A stretch of DNA of 64,000 nucleotides from Staphylococcus lugdunensis (GCF_002901705.1 NZ_PPPV01000016.1:314982-378981); one strand, 5' to 3'; positions 1-9,934 are shown, numbered from the stretch's first letter. Notes: generated from the sequence alone by a model not told the origin. Program-made: numbers and translations.

Positions 1-1
1 A

Positions 2-988
2 TCTCAGGGGTTAGCACGTGCTGGCACATGGATGAACACAGGTGAAGGTGGCTTATCTGATTATCATTTGTCCGGTGGTGGGGATATTATTTTTCAAATA
101 GGACCTGGCCTTTTTGGTGTCCGTGATCAAGAGGGAAATTTTAGTAAAGATGAATTTGTAAAATTAGTGAATCAATCGGCAATCAAAGCATTTGAGCTTA
201 AACTTGCACAAGGTGCCAAGACCCGTGGCGGTCATATGGAAGGAAATAAAGTGACTGAAGAGATTGCACAAATACGCAATGTCAAACCGTTTCAAACAAT
301 TAATTCACCAAACCGTTTTAACTTTATTTCAAATGCAGCAGAATTAATCACTTTTGTTGATGAACTTAAACAGCTTGGACAAAAACCAGTTGGCTTTAAA
401 ATTGTAGTGAGTCATGTTGATGAAATTGAAATATTAGTGAAAGAAATGATACGTTTAGATAAGTATCCTAGTTTTATTACTGTTGATGGTGGCGAAGGTG
501 GTACGGGCGCTACTTTTCAAGAATTACAAGATGGCGTTGGCCTACCATTATTTACAGCACTTCCTATTGTGTCTGGCATGCTTGAACGCTATGGTATACG
601 GAATAAAATTAAGATTTTTGCTTCAGGCAAGCTAATCACACCCGACAAAATCGCCATTGCACTCGGATTAGGCGCTGATTTAGTTAATATTGCTCGAGGC
701 ATGATGATTAGTGTCGGCTGCATTATGAGTCAACAATGTCACCTCAACACATGTCCAGTAGGTGTTGCTACGACAGATCCTAAAAAGGAAAAAGCGCTCA
801 TTGTAGAAGAAAAAACATTTCGCGTAACCAATTACATCACAAGTCTACATGAAGGCTTATACAACATCGCAGCAGCAGTTGGTGTTAACAATCCAACAAA
901 TATCACAGCACAACACATCATACATCAACAACAAAATGGCACGTTACAAAGCATAGACACATACAAACTTAAACTTCTGGAGCCATAA
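2..988 (+). CDS. Glutamate synthase large-subunit-like protein, FMN-binding domain (5' truncated by window)
   Basis: C-terminal part of a protein with the glutamate synthase central/FMN domain. The frame is already open at base 2 (SQGLARAGTW before MNTGEGG), so the Met at 32 is internal and the true start lies outside the window. Motifs seen: MNTGEGGLS, the FMN-site glycines in TVDGGEGGTGA, and the cysteine cluster CIMSQQCHLNTCPVGVA, which in GltB proteins binds a [3Fe-4S] centre. No glutamine amidotransferase domain is visible in this part. The family includes stand-alone short forms of unknown substrate as well as true GltB, and I cannot tell which this is. An intergenic repeat follows, with no clear terminator. 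Confidence 0.85.
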   Translation, partial: SQGLARAGTWMNTGEGGLSDYHLSGGGDIIFQIGPGLFGVRDQEGNFSKDEFVKLVNQSAIKAFELKLAQGAKTRGGHMEGNKVTEEIAQIRNVKPFQTINSPNRFNFISNAAELITFVDELKQLGQKPVGFKIVVSHVDEIEILVKEMIRLDKYPSFITVDGGEGGTGATFQELQDGVGLPLFTALPIVSGMLERYGIRNKIKIFASGKLITPDKIAIALGLGADLVNIARGMMISVGCIMSQQCHLNTCPVGVATTDPKKEKALIVEEKTFRVTNYITSLHEGLYNIAAAVGVNNPTNITAQHIIHQQQNGTLQSIDTYKLKLLEP

Positions 989-1067
989 GTTAAGAAGCGT
1001 TAAACATTTCTTTTTACAACATGTAATAAGCGTTAGTAAGTCTCACAATAAAATATAAACAAAGCCA

Positions 1068-1232
1068 AAAATAAAGGAGCAGGACAGAATTCATTATAAA
1101 TTCGTAGTCCCGCCCCAGCAAGGTTGACTAGGATTGGAAAAGCTTGGTATACGCGTATTTTCAATCCAGTCAACTACTGCCAATATAGAGTTCATAGCCT
1201 AAAACATAATGATGTCCCAAGCTCATAGTTAT
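1068..1232 (+). repeat. Intergenic repeat copy A (about 160 bp)
   Basis: Begins near GGAGCAGGACAG and runs through GTCCCGCCCCAGCAAGGTTGACTAG to the segment around CCCAAGCTCATAG. It is closely similar to 38330-38492 in the same orientation and more distantly to the reverse complement of 48083-48215. It fills the gap between two converging genes. It has no coding capacity and resembles the dispersed intergenic repeats common in staphylococci. Confidence 0.7.
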
Positions 1233-1239
1233 TACTGAA

Positions 1240-2778
1240 TTATATTTCTACTTTAAAATCCACAACTTGTGGCATGTTATTTAAATTGTGGTGCGTTAGA
1301 TAATCGATTAATAGCTGTGCACCCTCCACTTGTATATCTTTAACCACCTTTGCTTCTGCAAACATGTTATAATCACCGCCACCTACAGCACGATAATTGT
1401 TTACACAAACGGTATAGATCTTATCTTCGACTAATGGCTGTCCTTCCACTTTAATATCATGCACGCGATGCCCCATAGGCTCGCTCACTTTAATATTATA
1501 TGATACGCCTCCAAATATATCATAGTTATAATGTTGCGGTTTAGGATTTAAAAACGTGTCATTAATACCTACATCCCCGCTGTCCGTAAGATCAAAATAG
1601 CGTGCTGATTGTTCTAATGCTTCACGAATGCCCTTACCCGTCATCTCTAATACTTTAAACGTATTTGGAAACGGATAGTTATTGATAATATCACGCATTG
1701 TAATGGTCTTATCAAAGCCTGTCGCAGAATCAAATAATGCCGTACTTGCTATTTGAGCGCCACTTGTTTGTAATAATGCATGTAGTAACACATTAATAAA
1801 AGGGTGCGGTGCAATTCTTGCAGTAAATGGCTCGTCAACAATCATATTCTGCTGAATTTCAGCAATCGGCGTATCTAACCACGTGTCCACATCACTCATT
1901 AATTGACTATCTTTATCGGTTAATTTAAAAGCGCTGTCATCGTGCACTGGCAACAGTTCACTTGTACGCTGAACTAATTGTCTTCGATCATTAAATGTTA
2001 GCGTAACTTTACCAATTTGTGTCGCACGTGTTCCTGGTTGTAGAATAACTGTATCATGCTTGATAGCAGCAATTTCACGGTGTTGATGCCCCGTAATAAG
2101 CACGTCAATGTCCGACCCAAAGCGCTGCAATATCTCAGACGCTTCATTTTCTCCAGTTAATACTTCAGTTGGTTGATACGTGTCAATGTTACGTTCAAAG
2201 CCCCCATGATAACTAACAACCACGATATCAGCCTGTTCACGTACTTGAGGTAATATATCCTCTAACGTTTGAACTGCACTATTAAATGTTAAGTGTTGAA
2301 TATACTCTGGTCGTTCCCAATGTGGAATATATTGTGTCGTTAAACCAATAATACCAATATTGTATCCTTGCTTCTTAATATACATGATTCCTTGTTCTGT
2401 TAATGATTTATTATCTTTTAAAATATTGGCACAAAGGATTGGATAATTTAAGCGATTGATACTTTGAGTTAAGTAGTTGAGACCATAGTTAAATTCATGG
2501 TTTCCTAATGTACCAAAGTCAAAACCAATACGATTATAGATATCCGTCAATGGCTTGCTAGAATGTATATGTGTAGCAAGGTAATGACAAAAAGGTGAAC
2601 CTTGTAAAAAATCACCATTATCTATTTTAAAGCTAGCATCATAGCGCTGACGATCTTGTTCAATTATGTGGTTCGCCAATAATAGCCCTATCGGTTTATA
2701 ACCTTTTGTCTGTTTAAAATCTGTTGGGAAAATATAACCATGTATATCACTTAAAATGTAAAATGCAAGTTGTGTCAT
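1240..2778 (-). CDS. Bifunctional metallophosphatase / 5'-nucleotidase family protein
   Basis: 512 residues with the calcineurin-like metallophosphoesterase motifs in order: SDIHGY (residues 10-15), KIDNGDFLQG, GNHEFNYG, YHGGFE and ITGHQHREI, then the C-terminal 5'-nucleotidase domain (GGVSYNIKV, VNNYRAVGGGDYNMF). The family releases phosphate from nucleotides or nucleotide sugars. There is no signal peptide (starts MTQLAFYILSDIHG), so it is probably cytoplasmic, unlike surface 5'-nucleotidases such as AdsA. It lies 16 nt downstream of the DUF4350-like gene, suggesting an operon, and opposite a phosphonate-type ABC transporter behind PhoP-box-like repeats, which points to a phosphate-starvation role. 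The exact substrate is unknown. Confidence 0.88.
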   Translation of the reverse strand: MTQLAFYILSDIHGYIFPTDFKQTKGYKPIGLLLANHIIEQDRQRYDASFKIDNGDFLQGSPFCHYLATHIHSSKPLTDIYNRIGFDFGTLGNHEFNYGLNYLTQSINRLNYPILCANILKDNKSLTEQGIMYIKKQGYNIGIIGLTTQYIPHWERPEYIQHLTFNSAVQTLEDILPQVREQADIVVVSYHGGFERNIDTYQPTEVLTGENEASEILQRFGSDIDVLITGHQHREIAAIKHDTVILQPGTRATQIGKVTLTFNDRRQLVQRTSELLPVHDDSAFKLTDKDSQLMSDVDTWLDTPIAEIQQNMIVDEPFTARIAPHPFINVLLHALLQTSGAQIASTALFDSATGFDKTITMRDIINNYPFPNTFKVLEMTGKGIREALEQSARYFDLTDSGDVGINDTFLNPKPQHYNYDIFGGVSYNIKVSEPMGHRVHDIKVEGQPLVEDKIYTVCVNNYRAVGGGDYNMFAEAKVVKDIQVEGAQLLIDYLTHHNLNNMPQVVDFKVEI

Positions 2779-2794
2779 CGCATGTTGTCCTCCA

Positions 2795-4318
2795 TTACTT
2801 CAATTTTTCAGTTTTAAGGGTTTTATCTCCTTGCTTTAACCGTATATTAGCCCCTTTTAAAGACTCCGTTACCTTTGCTGAAATCGTCACTGAAGCTGTG
2901 CCATCTTTATTGATTTTAATGGTTGGAAGTGAACCATAGCCGATATTACTATATGATTTACCATCCGTTGAAAATTGACCGATTTGTTTACCACCATCTT
3001 GATAAATTCCTAATTTCAAATTATCTAATGATTGGTTAGCCGGTAATTGTGACAAATTGATCGTGATGTTAAATGGCGTGTTAGCTTGCACATCTTTAGG
3101 AATAGCAAAGGCTACATTTTGCACAGCCGGTTGGTCTCCTGGTTGTTTATCACCATCATCTTTAGTAGATTTTGTACTGCCATAACTACCAGGCGCAAAC
3201 GTTGATCGATCGTACCAATGATAACCTTCAGGTGGTTGTGACCATGGTTCTTTTTGCGGTTCTGTTGAATTTTGTGGCTGTTCAAAATCATGTAACACAG
3301 TCGCTTTATCTAATTTTACACCACTTTTAGCTAAATTCGGTGTTGCTTCTTTCTTACTTAACCAAGAAGTTAAGTTATTCAACAATTGTGCGTTATCTTC
3401 TTCTTTAAAACCATCATACGTTTTCTTTGTTTTACCCGTGTCTTCACGTAAATATTTTGGAGAACTATCTTCTACCAATGAGGAGTCTCCAATAAAGGCA
3501 GCTTTTCCTTTACCTACCTTTGCAATAGCAATATAGGCACCTTCAGCTTTACCTCCACCATTATAAACACCTTGGTCAACTGCATGACTCCATTTCGCAT
3601 TGTTACCTAAGTGATCAGGTGTGTATACAATTCCTTTTGCTTTTTTAGGATCTGTAATAGCAAGTGTTGAACCAGCATGCATAGACACAGATTTAACGCC
3701 TTTAGTAATGCCAAAACTTTCATCGCTTGAGACAAGATTAGATGTATTCAAATCCCCTAAAGCATTATAACGGAAACGCACACCAAAATTTTGGGCTAAC
3801 CAGTCTGAGCTTGAAACACCTGCCATTGCTTTAGATTGTTTCTCTCCTTGATCCATATCCTTGGTCATATCCGCATAGGCACCACGACGATAGCCATTCA
3901 TAGCTTCAGAAGAATCAATGCGGTTTAAATTTCTATCTGCATTGTAATGGTCTGAGATAAAAATGATACTTCCACCATGATTTACAAAATTCACAATGGC
4001 TTGTTGTTCAGTCGTCTTAAATGGAATATTCGCTTCTGGTATAACTAAAATATCACTATTTTTTAATGACTCTTGACTAATATTTGCTTTCCCATCTAGT
4101 GATTTAACAGCAAAACCTTGTTTCTTCATTGAATCCGCATAATCAGAAAAACCACCATCAATAACCCAATCAGCCGCGCCAGCAGTTTGTCCATGAGAAT
4201 TATCAAATAGAACTGTGCGTGAAGCTGTATTCGTTTCAGCTGCTTGTGTAGATGGAAACATGGATAATGCTAATGCTGAGGCAACTATAGTAGAGCTTAC
4301 AACTTTTATCATTTTCAT
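2795..4318 (-). CDS. Secreted DUF4350-like protein
   Basis: 507 residues. The N-terminus is a clear Sec signal peptide with likely cleavage after TQA (STQA-AETN). Residues about 35-270 look like a class-I-glutaminase-amidotransferase-like or DUF4350-type fold: TVLFDNSHGQ, GFAVKSL, SDILVIPEAN, GGSIIFISDH, and later GKGKAAFIGDSSLVEDSS. The C-terminal 110 residues form a beta-rich accessory domain (AFAIPKDVQANTPFNI to the end). I recognise no catalytic triad with confidence. The same gene next to a 5'-nucleotidase and phn genes is, from memory, conserved in S. aureus. A good ribosome site (AAAGGAG) precedes the ATG. Confidence 0.75.
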   Translation of the reverse strand: MKMIKVVSSTIVASALALSMFPSTQAAETNTASRTVLFDNSHGQTAGAADWVIDGGFSDYADSMKKQGFAVKSLDGKANISQESLKNSDILVIPEANIPFKTTEQQAIVNFVNHGGSIIFISDHYNADRNLNRIDSSEAMNGYRRGAYADMTKDMDQGEKQSKAMAGVSSSDWLAQNFGVRFRYNALGDLNTSNLVSSDESFGITKGVKSVSMHAGSTLAITDPKKAKGIVYTPDHLGNNAKWSHAVDQGVYNGGGKAEGAYIAIAKVGKGKAAFIGDSSLVEDSSPKYLREDTGKTKKTYDGFKEEDNAQLLNNLTSWLSKKEATPNLAKSGVKLDKATVLHDFEQPQNSTEPQKEPWSQPPEGYHWYDRSTFAPGSYGSTKSTKDDGDKQPGDQPAVQNVAFAIPKDVQANTPFNITINLSQLPANQSLDNLKLGIYQDGGKQIGQFSTDGKSYSNIGYGSLPTIKINKDGTASVTISAKVTESLKGANIRLKQGDKTLKTEKLK

Positions 4319-4445
4319 ACTTGTTTAACTCCTTTTATTAACTTATTTTCACACACCAGCAGTATATTAAAAATCACACACAAACGGGTTACTATTAATG
4401 ATATTTTATATATCTTTACCGATTTTAAATAATTTTTATTTAATT

Positions 4446-4489
4446 TTAACAAAAAGTTAACGAAATCTACACATAACATATAGTATAGT
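4446..4489 (+). promoter_or_regulatory. Probable PhoP boxes and promoter of the phnD operon
   Basis: Three hexamers recur at exactly 11-bp spacing: TTAACA (4446), TTAACG (4457) and TACACA (4468). PhoP of B. subtilis binds TT(A/C)ACA repeats with 5-bp spacers. A -10-like TATAGT follows at 4479 or 4484. The site sits between the divergent 5'-nucleotidase and phn arms and could serve both. Confidence 0.65.
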
Positions 4490-4564
4490 GTGCTACTCTA
4501 TAATTGTCGATATTAAAGACATAGATACATATTGCAAAATAGTGAATGGGGGCAATGTTATTAT

Positions 4565-5518
4565 ATGAAACACGTTAAATATCTTCTACTACTCGTGTTA
4601 TCGGTGGTTATCTTTGCAGCTGCTTGTGGAGGTAACAGTTCTTTAGATAACAATTCCAAAAGTTCCAACTCAGAATCAGGCAAAGGTAACTACAAACCAA
4701 AAGAATTAACGGTCCAATTTGTACCATCTCAAAATGCGGATAAATTAGAAGCAAAAGCAAAACCACTTGAAAAGCTACTATCCAAAGAATTAGACATTCC
4801 AGTAAAAGTATCCGTATCTACAAACTACAACACGATTGTTGAAGCGATGAAATCGAAAAAAGTCGATGTTGGTTTCTTACCACCAACCGCATACACATTA
4901 GCACATGATCAGAAAGCTGCTGACTTGTTATTACAAGCACAACGCTTTGGTGTGAACAAAGATGGATCACCTACGAAAAAGCTTGTTAAGGACTACAAAT
5001 CAGAAATCTTAGTTAAAAAAGATTCAGGCATTAAAAGCTTAAAAGACTTAAAAGGGAAAAAAATTGCATTACAAGATGTCACATCTACAGCTGGTTATAC
5101 TTTCCCAATTGCTACATTGAAAGAAAAAGCTGGTATTGACGCAACAAAAGATATGAAAATCGTCAATATGAAAGGTCATGACCAATCGATTATTTCATTA
5201 TTAAATGGCGATGTGGATGCTGCGGCAGTATTCCAAGATGCACGTAATGTCGTTAAAAAAGACCAACCAAATGTATTCAAAGATACAAAGATTTTAGAAT
5301 TAACAAAACCAATTCCAAACGATACAATTTCAGTTAGACCAGATATGGATAAAGATTTCCAAAAAAAATTGAAAAAAGCATTTAAAGATATCTCAAAAAC
5401 TAAAGAAGGTCATAAAATCATCAGTGAAGTATATTCACATGAAGGATATACAGATGCGAAAGATTCTGACTTCGATATTGTTAGAGAATACGAGAAAAAA
5501 GTAAAAGATATGCAATAA
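4565..5518 (+). CDS. phnD: Phosphonate/phosphite-type ABC transporter substrate-binding lipoprotein
   Basis: 317 residues. Begins MKHVKYLLLLVLSVVIFAAACGG, a lipoprotein signal with lipobox AAAC. The mature part has the PhnD features: QFVPSQNADKLEAKAKPLEKLL, the ligand-loop region VGFLPPTAYTLAH, SGIKSLKDLKGKKIALQDVTSTAGYTFP, and NGDVDAAAVFQDA. In B. subtilis and others this family binds phosphonates, phosphite or hypophosphite. The actual ligand here cannot be read. A longer TTG start at 4532 would put residues ahead of the signal peptide, so ATG 4565 is preferred. A hairpin separates it from phnC, which usually gives more binding protein than membrane parts. Confidence 0.92.
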   Translation: MKHVKYLLLLVLSVVIFAAACGGNSSLDNNSKSSNSESGKGNYKPKELTVQFVPSQNADKLEAKAKPLEKLLSKELDIPVKVSVSTNYNTIVEAMKSKKVDVGFLPPTAYTLAHDQKAADLLLQAQRFGVNKDGSPTKKLVKDYKSEILVKKDSGIKSLKDLKGKKIALQDVTSTAGYTFPIATLKEKAGIDATKDMKIVNMKGHDQSIISLLNGDVDAAAVFQDARNVVKKDQPNVFKDTKILELTKPIPNDTISVRPDMDKDFQKKLKKAFKDISKTKEGHKIISEVYSHEGYTDAKDSDFDIVREYEKKVKDMQ

Positions 5519-5562
5519 TTGGTTGTTATTTTCTACTGAATCATAGATAAAGAACGTCAATT

Positions 5563-5600
5563 GAAAAGCTAAGCCAAATTTTGGCATAGCTTTTCTTTAT
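5563..5600 (+). terminator. Intra-operon hairpin between phnD and phnC
   Basis: AAAAGCTA pairs with TAGCTTTT and the inner GCCAAA with TTTGGC, followed by a T-rich run. It probably attenuates transcription between phnD and phnC. Confidence 0.75.
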
Positions 5601-5643
5601 AACTTTATACAAAGTGAACCTTATTAGAGAAAGGTGTTATAAC

Positions 5644-6417
5644 ATGAGTCAAATAGAGTTTAAAGATGTGAGCAAAGTCTATCCGAATGGACATGTCGGC
5701 TTGAAAGATATTAATTTAAATATCGAAAAAGGAGATTTTGCAGTCATCGTTGGATTATCAGGCGCAGGTAAATCTACACTACTACGTTCTGTCAATCGCC
5801 TACATGATGTCACATCAGGGGATATTACAATTGAAGGAAAATCAATTACACAAGCAAAAGGAAAATCACTACTGTTGATGCGTCGTAATATCGGCATGAT
5901 ATTTCAACATTTTAACTTAGTAAAACGCTCTACCGTATTGCGTAACGTCTTAAGTGGCCGAGTTGGTTATCATCCTACCTGGAAAATGATTTTAGGCCTA
6001 TTTCCTAAAGAAGATAAAATAAAAGCAATGGATGCATTAGAACGCGTCAATATTTTGGATAAATTTGATCAACGCTCGGATGAACTATCAGGTGGTCAAC
6101 AACAACGTATTTCGATTGCGCGCGCGCTCGCCCAAGAACCTTCTATCATTCTAGCGGATGAACCAGTTGCTTCACTTGACCCACTGACAACAAAGCAAGT
6201 AATGGATGATTTAAAGAAAATCAATGAAGAATTAGGTATTACAATTTTAATTAATCTTCACTTTGTCGATTTAGCGCTAGAATATGGTACGAGAATTATA
6301 GGGTTGCGCGATGGTGAACTCGTATATGATGGTCCCGCTGAAGAAGCCACTGAAGAAGTATTTAATGAAATCTATGGTCGTCAATTAAAAGCCGACGAAA
6401 AGCTAGGAGTGAATTAA
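5644..6417 (+). CDS. phnC: Phosphonate/phosphite ABC transporter ATP-binding protein
   Basis: 257 residues with a Walker [11 protein letters not shown]-loop FQHFNLVKR, signature LSGGQQQR, Walker B IILADEP and a switch His in [12 protein letters not shown] 5644 is preceded by GAAAGGTG; the upstream in-frame Met would lie in the leader. The stop is one base short of the phnE start, so it is translationally linked. It powers import of the ligand bound by the adjacent PhnD. Confidence 0.95.
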   Translation: MSQIEFKDVSKVYPNGHVGLKDINLNIEKGDFAVIVGLSGAGKSTLLRSVNRLHDVTSGDITIEGKSITQAKGKSLLLMRRNIGMIFQHFNLVKRSTVLRNVLSGRVGYHPTWKMILGLFPKEDKIKAMDALERVNILDKFDQRSDELSGGQQQRISIARALAQEPSIILADEPVASLDPLTTKQVMDDLKKINEELGITILINLHFVDLALEYGTRIIGLRDGELVYDGPAEEATEEVFNEIYGRQLKADEKLGVN

Positions 6418-6418
6418 A

Positions 6419-7225
6419 ATGACATCTCCTGCTACATCTACAAACAAATATGATAAATATTTAAACAAAAAACTATCATTAAAGACAAGCTTTTCTATAC
6501 TAATCGTTGCCGTCTTAGTCATTTGGAGTTTCGTGTATACGGGCTTTAGCTTCTCAGATTTAATGGTGGGTGTACCTCAAATCGGAGACTTTTTCAAACA
6601 AATGTTTCCACCTGAATGGAGTTATTTAAAAGCAATTTGGCAACCAATGTTAGATACGATTCGCATGGCAATCGTTGGGACATTTTTAGGTGCTATCGTT
6701 TCTGTTCCTATCGCATTAATTTGTGCCAGTAATATTATCCGTACAAAATGGATTACCATTCCTGCACGATTTATTTTGAACATTGTTCGAACAATACCTG
6801 ATTTATTATTAGCTGCTATCTTTGTTGCTGTATTTGGTATTGGCCAAATTCCAGGGGTACTTGCCCTATTCATCTTAACAATTTGTGTTATAGCCAAGTT
6901 ATTATACGAAGCAATTGAAACCATTGAACCTGGCCCAATGGAAGCCATGACTGCAGTTGGCGCAAATAAAACTAAATGGATTGTTTTTGGCGTCGTGCCA
7001 CAAATTATTTCTACATATTTTTCATATGTATTATTTGCATTTGAAATTAATATTCGCGCTTCTGCTGTATTAGGACTAGTTGGCGCAGGTGGTATTGGCT
7101 TGTTCTATGACTCAACACTCGGCTTATTCCAGTACCCTCGTACAGCTATGATTATTTTATTCACTTTAGTCATTGTTGTTATTATTGACTATGTGAGTTC
7201 GAAAGTGAGGGAACAACTCGCATGA
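6419..7225 (+). CDS. phnE: Phosphonate/phosphite ABC transporter permease, first
   Basis: 268 residues with about six membrane helices and the permease EAA loop AMTAVGANKTKWIVFGVVPQ, which contacts PhnC. The N-terminal 25 residues are hydrophilic and cytoplasmic. It overlaps the second permease by 4 nt (ATGA). The two permeases share the same architecture and EAA motif, so they probably form a heterodimeric channel that arose by duplication. Confidence 0.93.
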   Translation: MTSPATSTNKYDKYLNKKLSLKTSFSILIVAVLVIWSFVYTGFSFSDLMVGVPQIGDFFKQMFPPEWSYLKAIWQPMLDTIRMAIVGTFLGAIVSVPIALICASNIIRTKWITIPARFILNIVRTIPDLLLAAIFVAVFGIGQIPGVLALFILTICVIAKLLYEAIETIEPGPMEAMTAVGANKTKWIVFGVVPQIISTYFSYVLFAFEINIRASAVLGLVGAGGIGLFYDSTLGLFQYPRTAMIILFTLVIVVIIDYVSSKVREQLA

Positions 7226-8052
7226 CACACGAGCCACAAACTTTTCAATCACCTAAATATAATTTAAGCACTAAGAGACAAAAGCAACGTGTGATTAAAC
7301 GCTGGGTTATCGCCATCGTGGTTGCCCTCATTGTGATATGGGGATTTGCTGGTATGCCAGCCCTTGAATTGAAAAGCAAATCTGTAGAAATCTTAAAAGC
7401 AATTTTTTCAGGATTATTCCATCCAGATTTAGGATATATTTATATACCTGAAGGAGAAGATTTATTACGCGGTCTGCTAGAAACCTTTGCCATTGCTGTC
7501 ATTGGTACTTTTATTGCGGCAATTATTTGTATTCCATTCGCATTTTTAGGAGCCAATAACTTAGTCAAACTACGACCAGTGACAGGCACAACGAAATTTA
7601 TTTTAAGTGTTATTCGTGTCTTCCCTGAAATTGTCATGGCACTCATCTTTATTAAAGCTGTAGGGCCTGGCTCCTTCTCTGGGGTTCTTGCTTTAGGTAT
7701 TCACTCAGTTGGAATGCTAGGAAAACTCTTTGTAGAAGACATTGAAAGCTTAGATTTCACTTCTGTGGAGTCATTAAAGGCAAGCGGTGCTAATAAGACA
7801 AAGACATTAGTATTTGCTGTTATACCACAAATATTACCGTCATTTTTATCATTAATTCTGTATCGTTTTGAGCTTAATTTGCGTTCAGCATCAATTTTAG
7901 GATTAATTGGTGCAGGCGGTATTGGTACACCATTAATCTTTGCTTTACAAACACGATCTTGGGATCGTGTTGGAATCATTTTAATTGGCTTAGTGATAAT
8001 GGTTGCGATTGTTGATTTAATCTCCGGCGCAATCCGTAAACGAATTGTATAA
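7222..8052 (+). CDS. phnE: Phosphonate/phosphite ABC transporter permease, second
   Basis: 276 residues, paralogous to the preceding gene, with the EAA-like loop SLKASGANKTKTLVFAVIPQ and the end motif LGLIGAGGIGTPL, parallel to LGLVGAGGIGLF in its partner. The basic N-terminus (KYNLSTKRQKQRVIKRW) precedes the first membrane helix. It is the last gene of the operon; a strong hairpin follows. Confidence 0.93.
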   Translation: MTHEPQTFQSPKYNLSTKRQKQRVIKRWVIAIVVALIVIWGFAGMPALELKSKSVEILKAIFSGLFHPDLGYIYIPEGEDLLRGLLETFAIAVIGTFIAAIICIPFAFLGANNLVKLRPVTGTTKFILSVIRVFPEIVMALIFIKAVGPGSFSGVLALGIHSVGMLGKLFVEDIESLDFTSVESLKASGANKTKTLVFAVIPQILPSFLSLILYRFELNLRSASILGLIGAGGIGTPLIFALQTRSWDRVGIILIGLVIMVAIVDLISGAIRKRIV

Positions 8053-8096
8053 CTTAAAACATTGATCATATCAAGCTGGAACATAATTTCCAAGGT

Positions 8097-8146
8097 AATA
8101 GCACAAAGATGGTTTAAAATTAAAAATCATCTTTGTGCTTTCTTTA
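8097..8146 (+). terminator. Terminator after the phn operon; hairpin of the GCACAAAGATG family
   Basis: GCACAAAGATG (8101-8111) pairs with CATCTTTGTGC (8128-8138), followed by TTTCTTT. Nearly the same hairpin follows abgT (13813) and ppk1 (17859), so it is a repeated element as well as a terminator. Confidence 0.85.
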
Positions 8147-8159
8147 TATTTAATACTCC

Positions 8160-8508
8160 TTATTTTTAGGCTCTACGTCAAAATTGTTGGCTCACCTTCT
8201 TAGGGGACAGCTTCAGCTTGTCCTGTTCCCACAGGAGTCTCGCCAAAATACGTCATATTTATATGTAATTTTACATCAACATACTTTTAAAAAATAAGGC
8301 ATTTTCGTATAATTTAATAAATACCACTAAGCGAAATGAACGAAGACCCTGAAGACCCTTATGAATGATTGTAATAGGACGCAACATGTACTATTAATAA
8401 AAACTCAATTTGAATACATTCAAATGATATATGTATTTTGATGTTTCTTTTTTGTCCGAAACATTTTTCTATATCTATACATAAGTTTTAAATTCTTACA
8501 AAATAAGT
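8160..8508. other. Intergenic stretch with a degenerate repeat
   Basis: Holds a segment around 8178-8240 (TTGTTGGCTCACCTTCTTAG, then GGACAGC) that matches 17921-17948 downstream of ppk1. Further on, ATGTTTC (8442-8448) and GAAACAT (8459-8465) form a weak hairpin followed by TTTTC. No gene, T-box or SAM riboswitch is visible. Confidence 0.5.
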
Positions 8509-8537
8509 TGGAATTAGTATAAGTGTGCGTTATAATA
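8509..8537 (+). promoter_or_regulatory. Predicted sigma-A promoter of the sulfhydrylase gene
   Basis: TTGGAA (-35) and TATAAT (-10) are separated by exactly 17 bp, about 50 bp before the start codon. The transcript would start near 8544. Confidence 0.65.
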
Positions 8538-8587
8538 ATGATGTTCTTAATTATCTGAATATTCTAATAATAAATGGAGGTCCTTCT

Positions 8588-9868
8588 ATGACAAACCAAA
8601 ATTGGCATTTTGAAACTCAAACGATACATGCCGGACAAGAGATTGACGATTTTTCAAAATCACGTGCAGTACCTATTTATCAAACATCTAGTTATGTCTT
8701 TGATAATACACAACATGCCCAAGATTTATTCGCATTAGCACAACCTGGCAATATTTACACACGTATTATGAACCCAACCCAAAATGTATTCGAAGAACGC
8801 GTTGCAGCGCTTGAGGGTGGTATTGGCGCACTGGCTACATCGTCAGGCCAAGCTGCAATTACATTGGCATTATTAAATATTGTCAATGCTGGTGATGAAA
8901 TCGTTGCTTCATCTAACCTTTACGGTGGTTCATACAACTTATTAAATGTCACTTTTAAAAAGCTTGGCATTACGGTCCATTTTGTTGACCCTGACCACCC
9001 TGAAAACTTTGCAGCACAAATTAATGACAACACAAAAGCAATATATGCTGAAACGATGGGTAATCCTAAAATTGATGTATTAGATATTACAGCAGTCGCT
9101 GATGTCGCACACCAACATGGCATCCCACTAATTATTGATAATACATTCGCCTCACCATATTTATGCCGACCTTTTGAATTTGGTGCGGACATCGTGATAC
9201 ATTCAGCTACAAAATTTATTGGCGGTCATGGTACGTCTATTGGTGGTATTATTGTAGATAGTGGCAAATTTAATTGGGACAATGGTAAATTCCCTGGTTT
9301 AGTTGAACCAGATGAAAGTTATCACGGTGTTTCTTATACAAAAGATGTAGGTGAAGCTGCTTATATTACAAAAGCACGTGTCCAACTTTTACGTGATTTA
9401 GGCTCAGCCGTATCACCTTACAATGTGCATGAATTCTTAATTGGTTTAGAGACTTTGCATTTACGCATGGAACGTCACTCCGCAAATGCACTCAAAGTCG
9501 CACAATTTTTAGATCAACATCCTAAAGTAACTTGGGTAAATTATCCTGGTTTAGTTAATAACAAATATCATGCTTTGGCAGAAAAATATTTACCTAAAGG
9601 TCAAGGCGCCATCTTAACATTTGGTGTTGATGGTAGCGTTGAAGATATTTCACGTTTTGTCGATGCATTAGATCTTTTCTCACTTTTAGCAAATGTGGGA
9701 GACTCTAAATCACTAGTTATTCATCCTGCAAGCACAACACATTTACAATTATCTGAGGAAGAACAACGCAAGTCAGGCGTATTACCTGAAATGGTTCGTT
9801 TATCAATTGGCACTGAAAATGCTGATGATATTATTAATGATTTAGCACAAGCATTAGAAACCGTTTAA
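8588..9868 (+). CDS. O-acetylhomoserine sulfhydrylase-like PLP enzyme
   Basis: 426 residues of the Cys/Met-metabolism PLP family. The start ATG follows TGGAGGTCCTTCT; an upstream in-frame extension runs into the promoter. Motifs: [39 protein letters not shown], the PLP aspartate in [16 protein letters not shown], the PLP lysine in [16 protein letters not shown], and [14 protein letters not shown]. The length and the early YTRIMNPT motif fit the MetY/CysD branch (O-acetylhomoserine plus sulfide to homocysteine) better than cystathionine gamma-synthase. It is monocistronic with its own promoter and terminator. Confidence 0.88.
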   Translation: MTNQNWHFETQTIHAGQEIDDFSKSRAVPIYQTSSYVFDNTQHAQDLFALAQPGNIYTRIMNPTQNVFEERVAALEGGIGALATSSGQAAITLALLNIVNAGDEIVASSNLYGGSYNLLNVTFKKLGITVHFVDPDHPENFAAQINDNTKAIYAETMGNPKIDVLDITAVADVAHQHGIPLIIDNTFASPYLCRPFEFGADIVIHSATKFIGGHGTSIGGIIVDSGKFNWDNGKFPGLVEPDESYHGVSYTKDVGEAAYITKARVQLLRDLGSAVSPYNVHEFLIGLETLHLRMERHSANALKVAQFLDQHPKVTWVNYPGLVNNKYHALAEKYLPKGQGAILTFGVDGSVEDISRFVDALDLFSLLANVGDSKSLVIHPASTTHLQLSEEEQRKSGVLPEMVRLSIGTENADDIINDLAQALETV

Positions 9869-9881
9869 GCATTAAAATATA

Positions 9882-9934
9882 CTAAGGTTATCTATTATAA
9901 ACGTTTTTGCCATAGATAATCTTAGTTTTTCTAT
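9882..9934 (+). terminator. Terminator of the sulfhydrylase gene
   Basis: CTAAGGTTATCTAT pairs with ATAGATAATCTTAG, followed by TTTTTC. Confidence 0.85.

Noticed and set aside
8442..8470. Riboswitch or T-box ahead of the sulfhydrylase gene
   Set aside because: Only a short ATGTTTC/GAAACAT hairpin is present, upstream of the predicted promoter; no S-box or T-box conserved elements.
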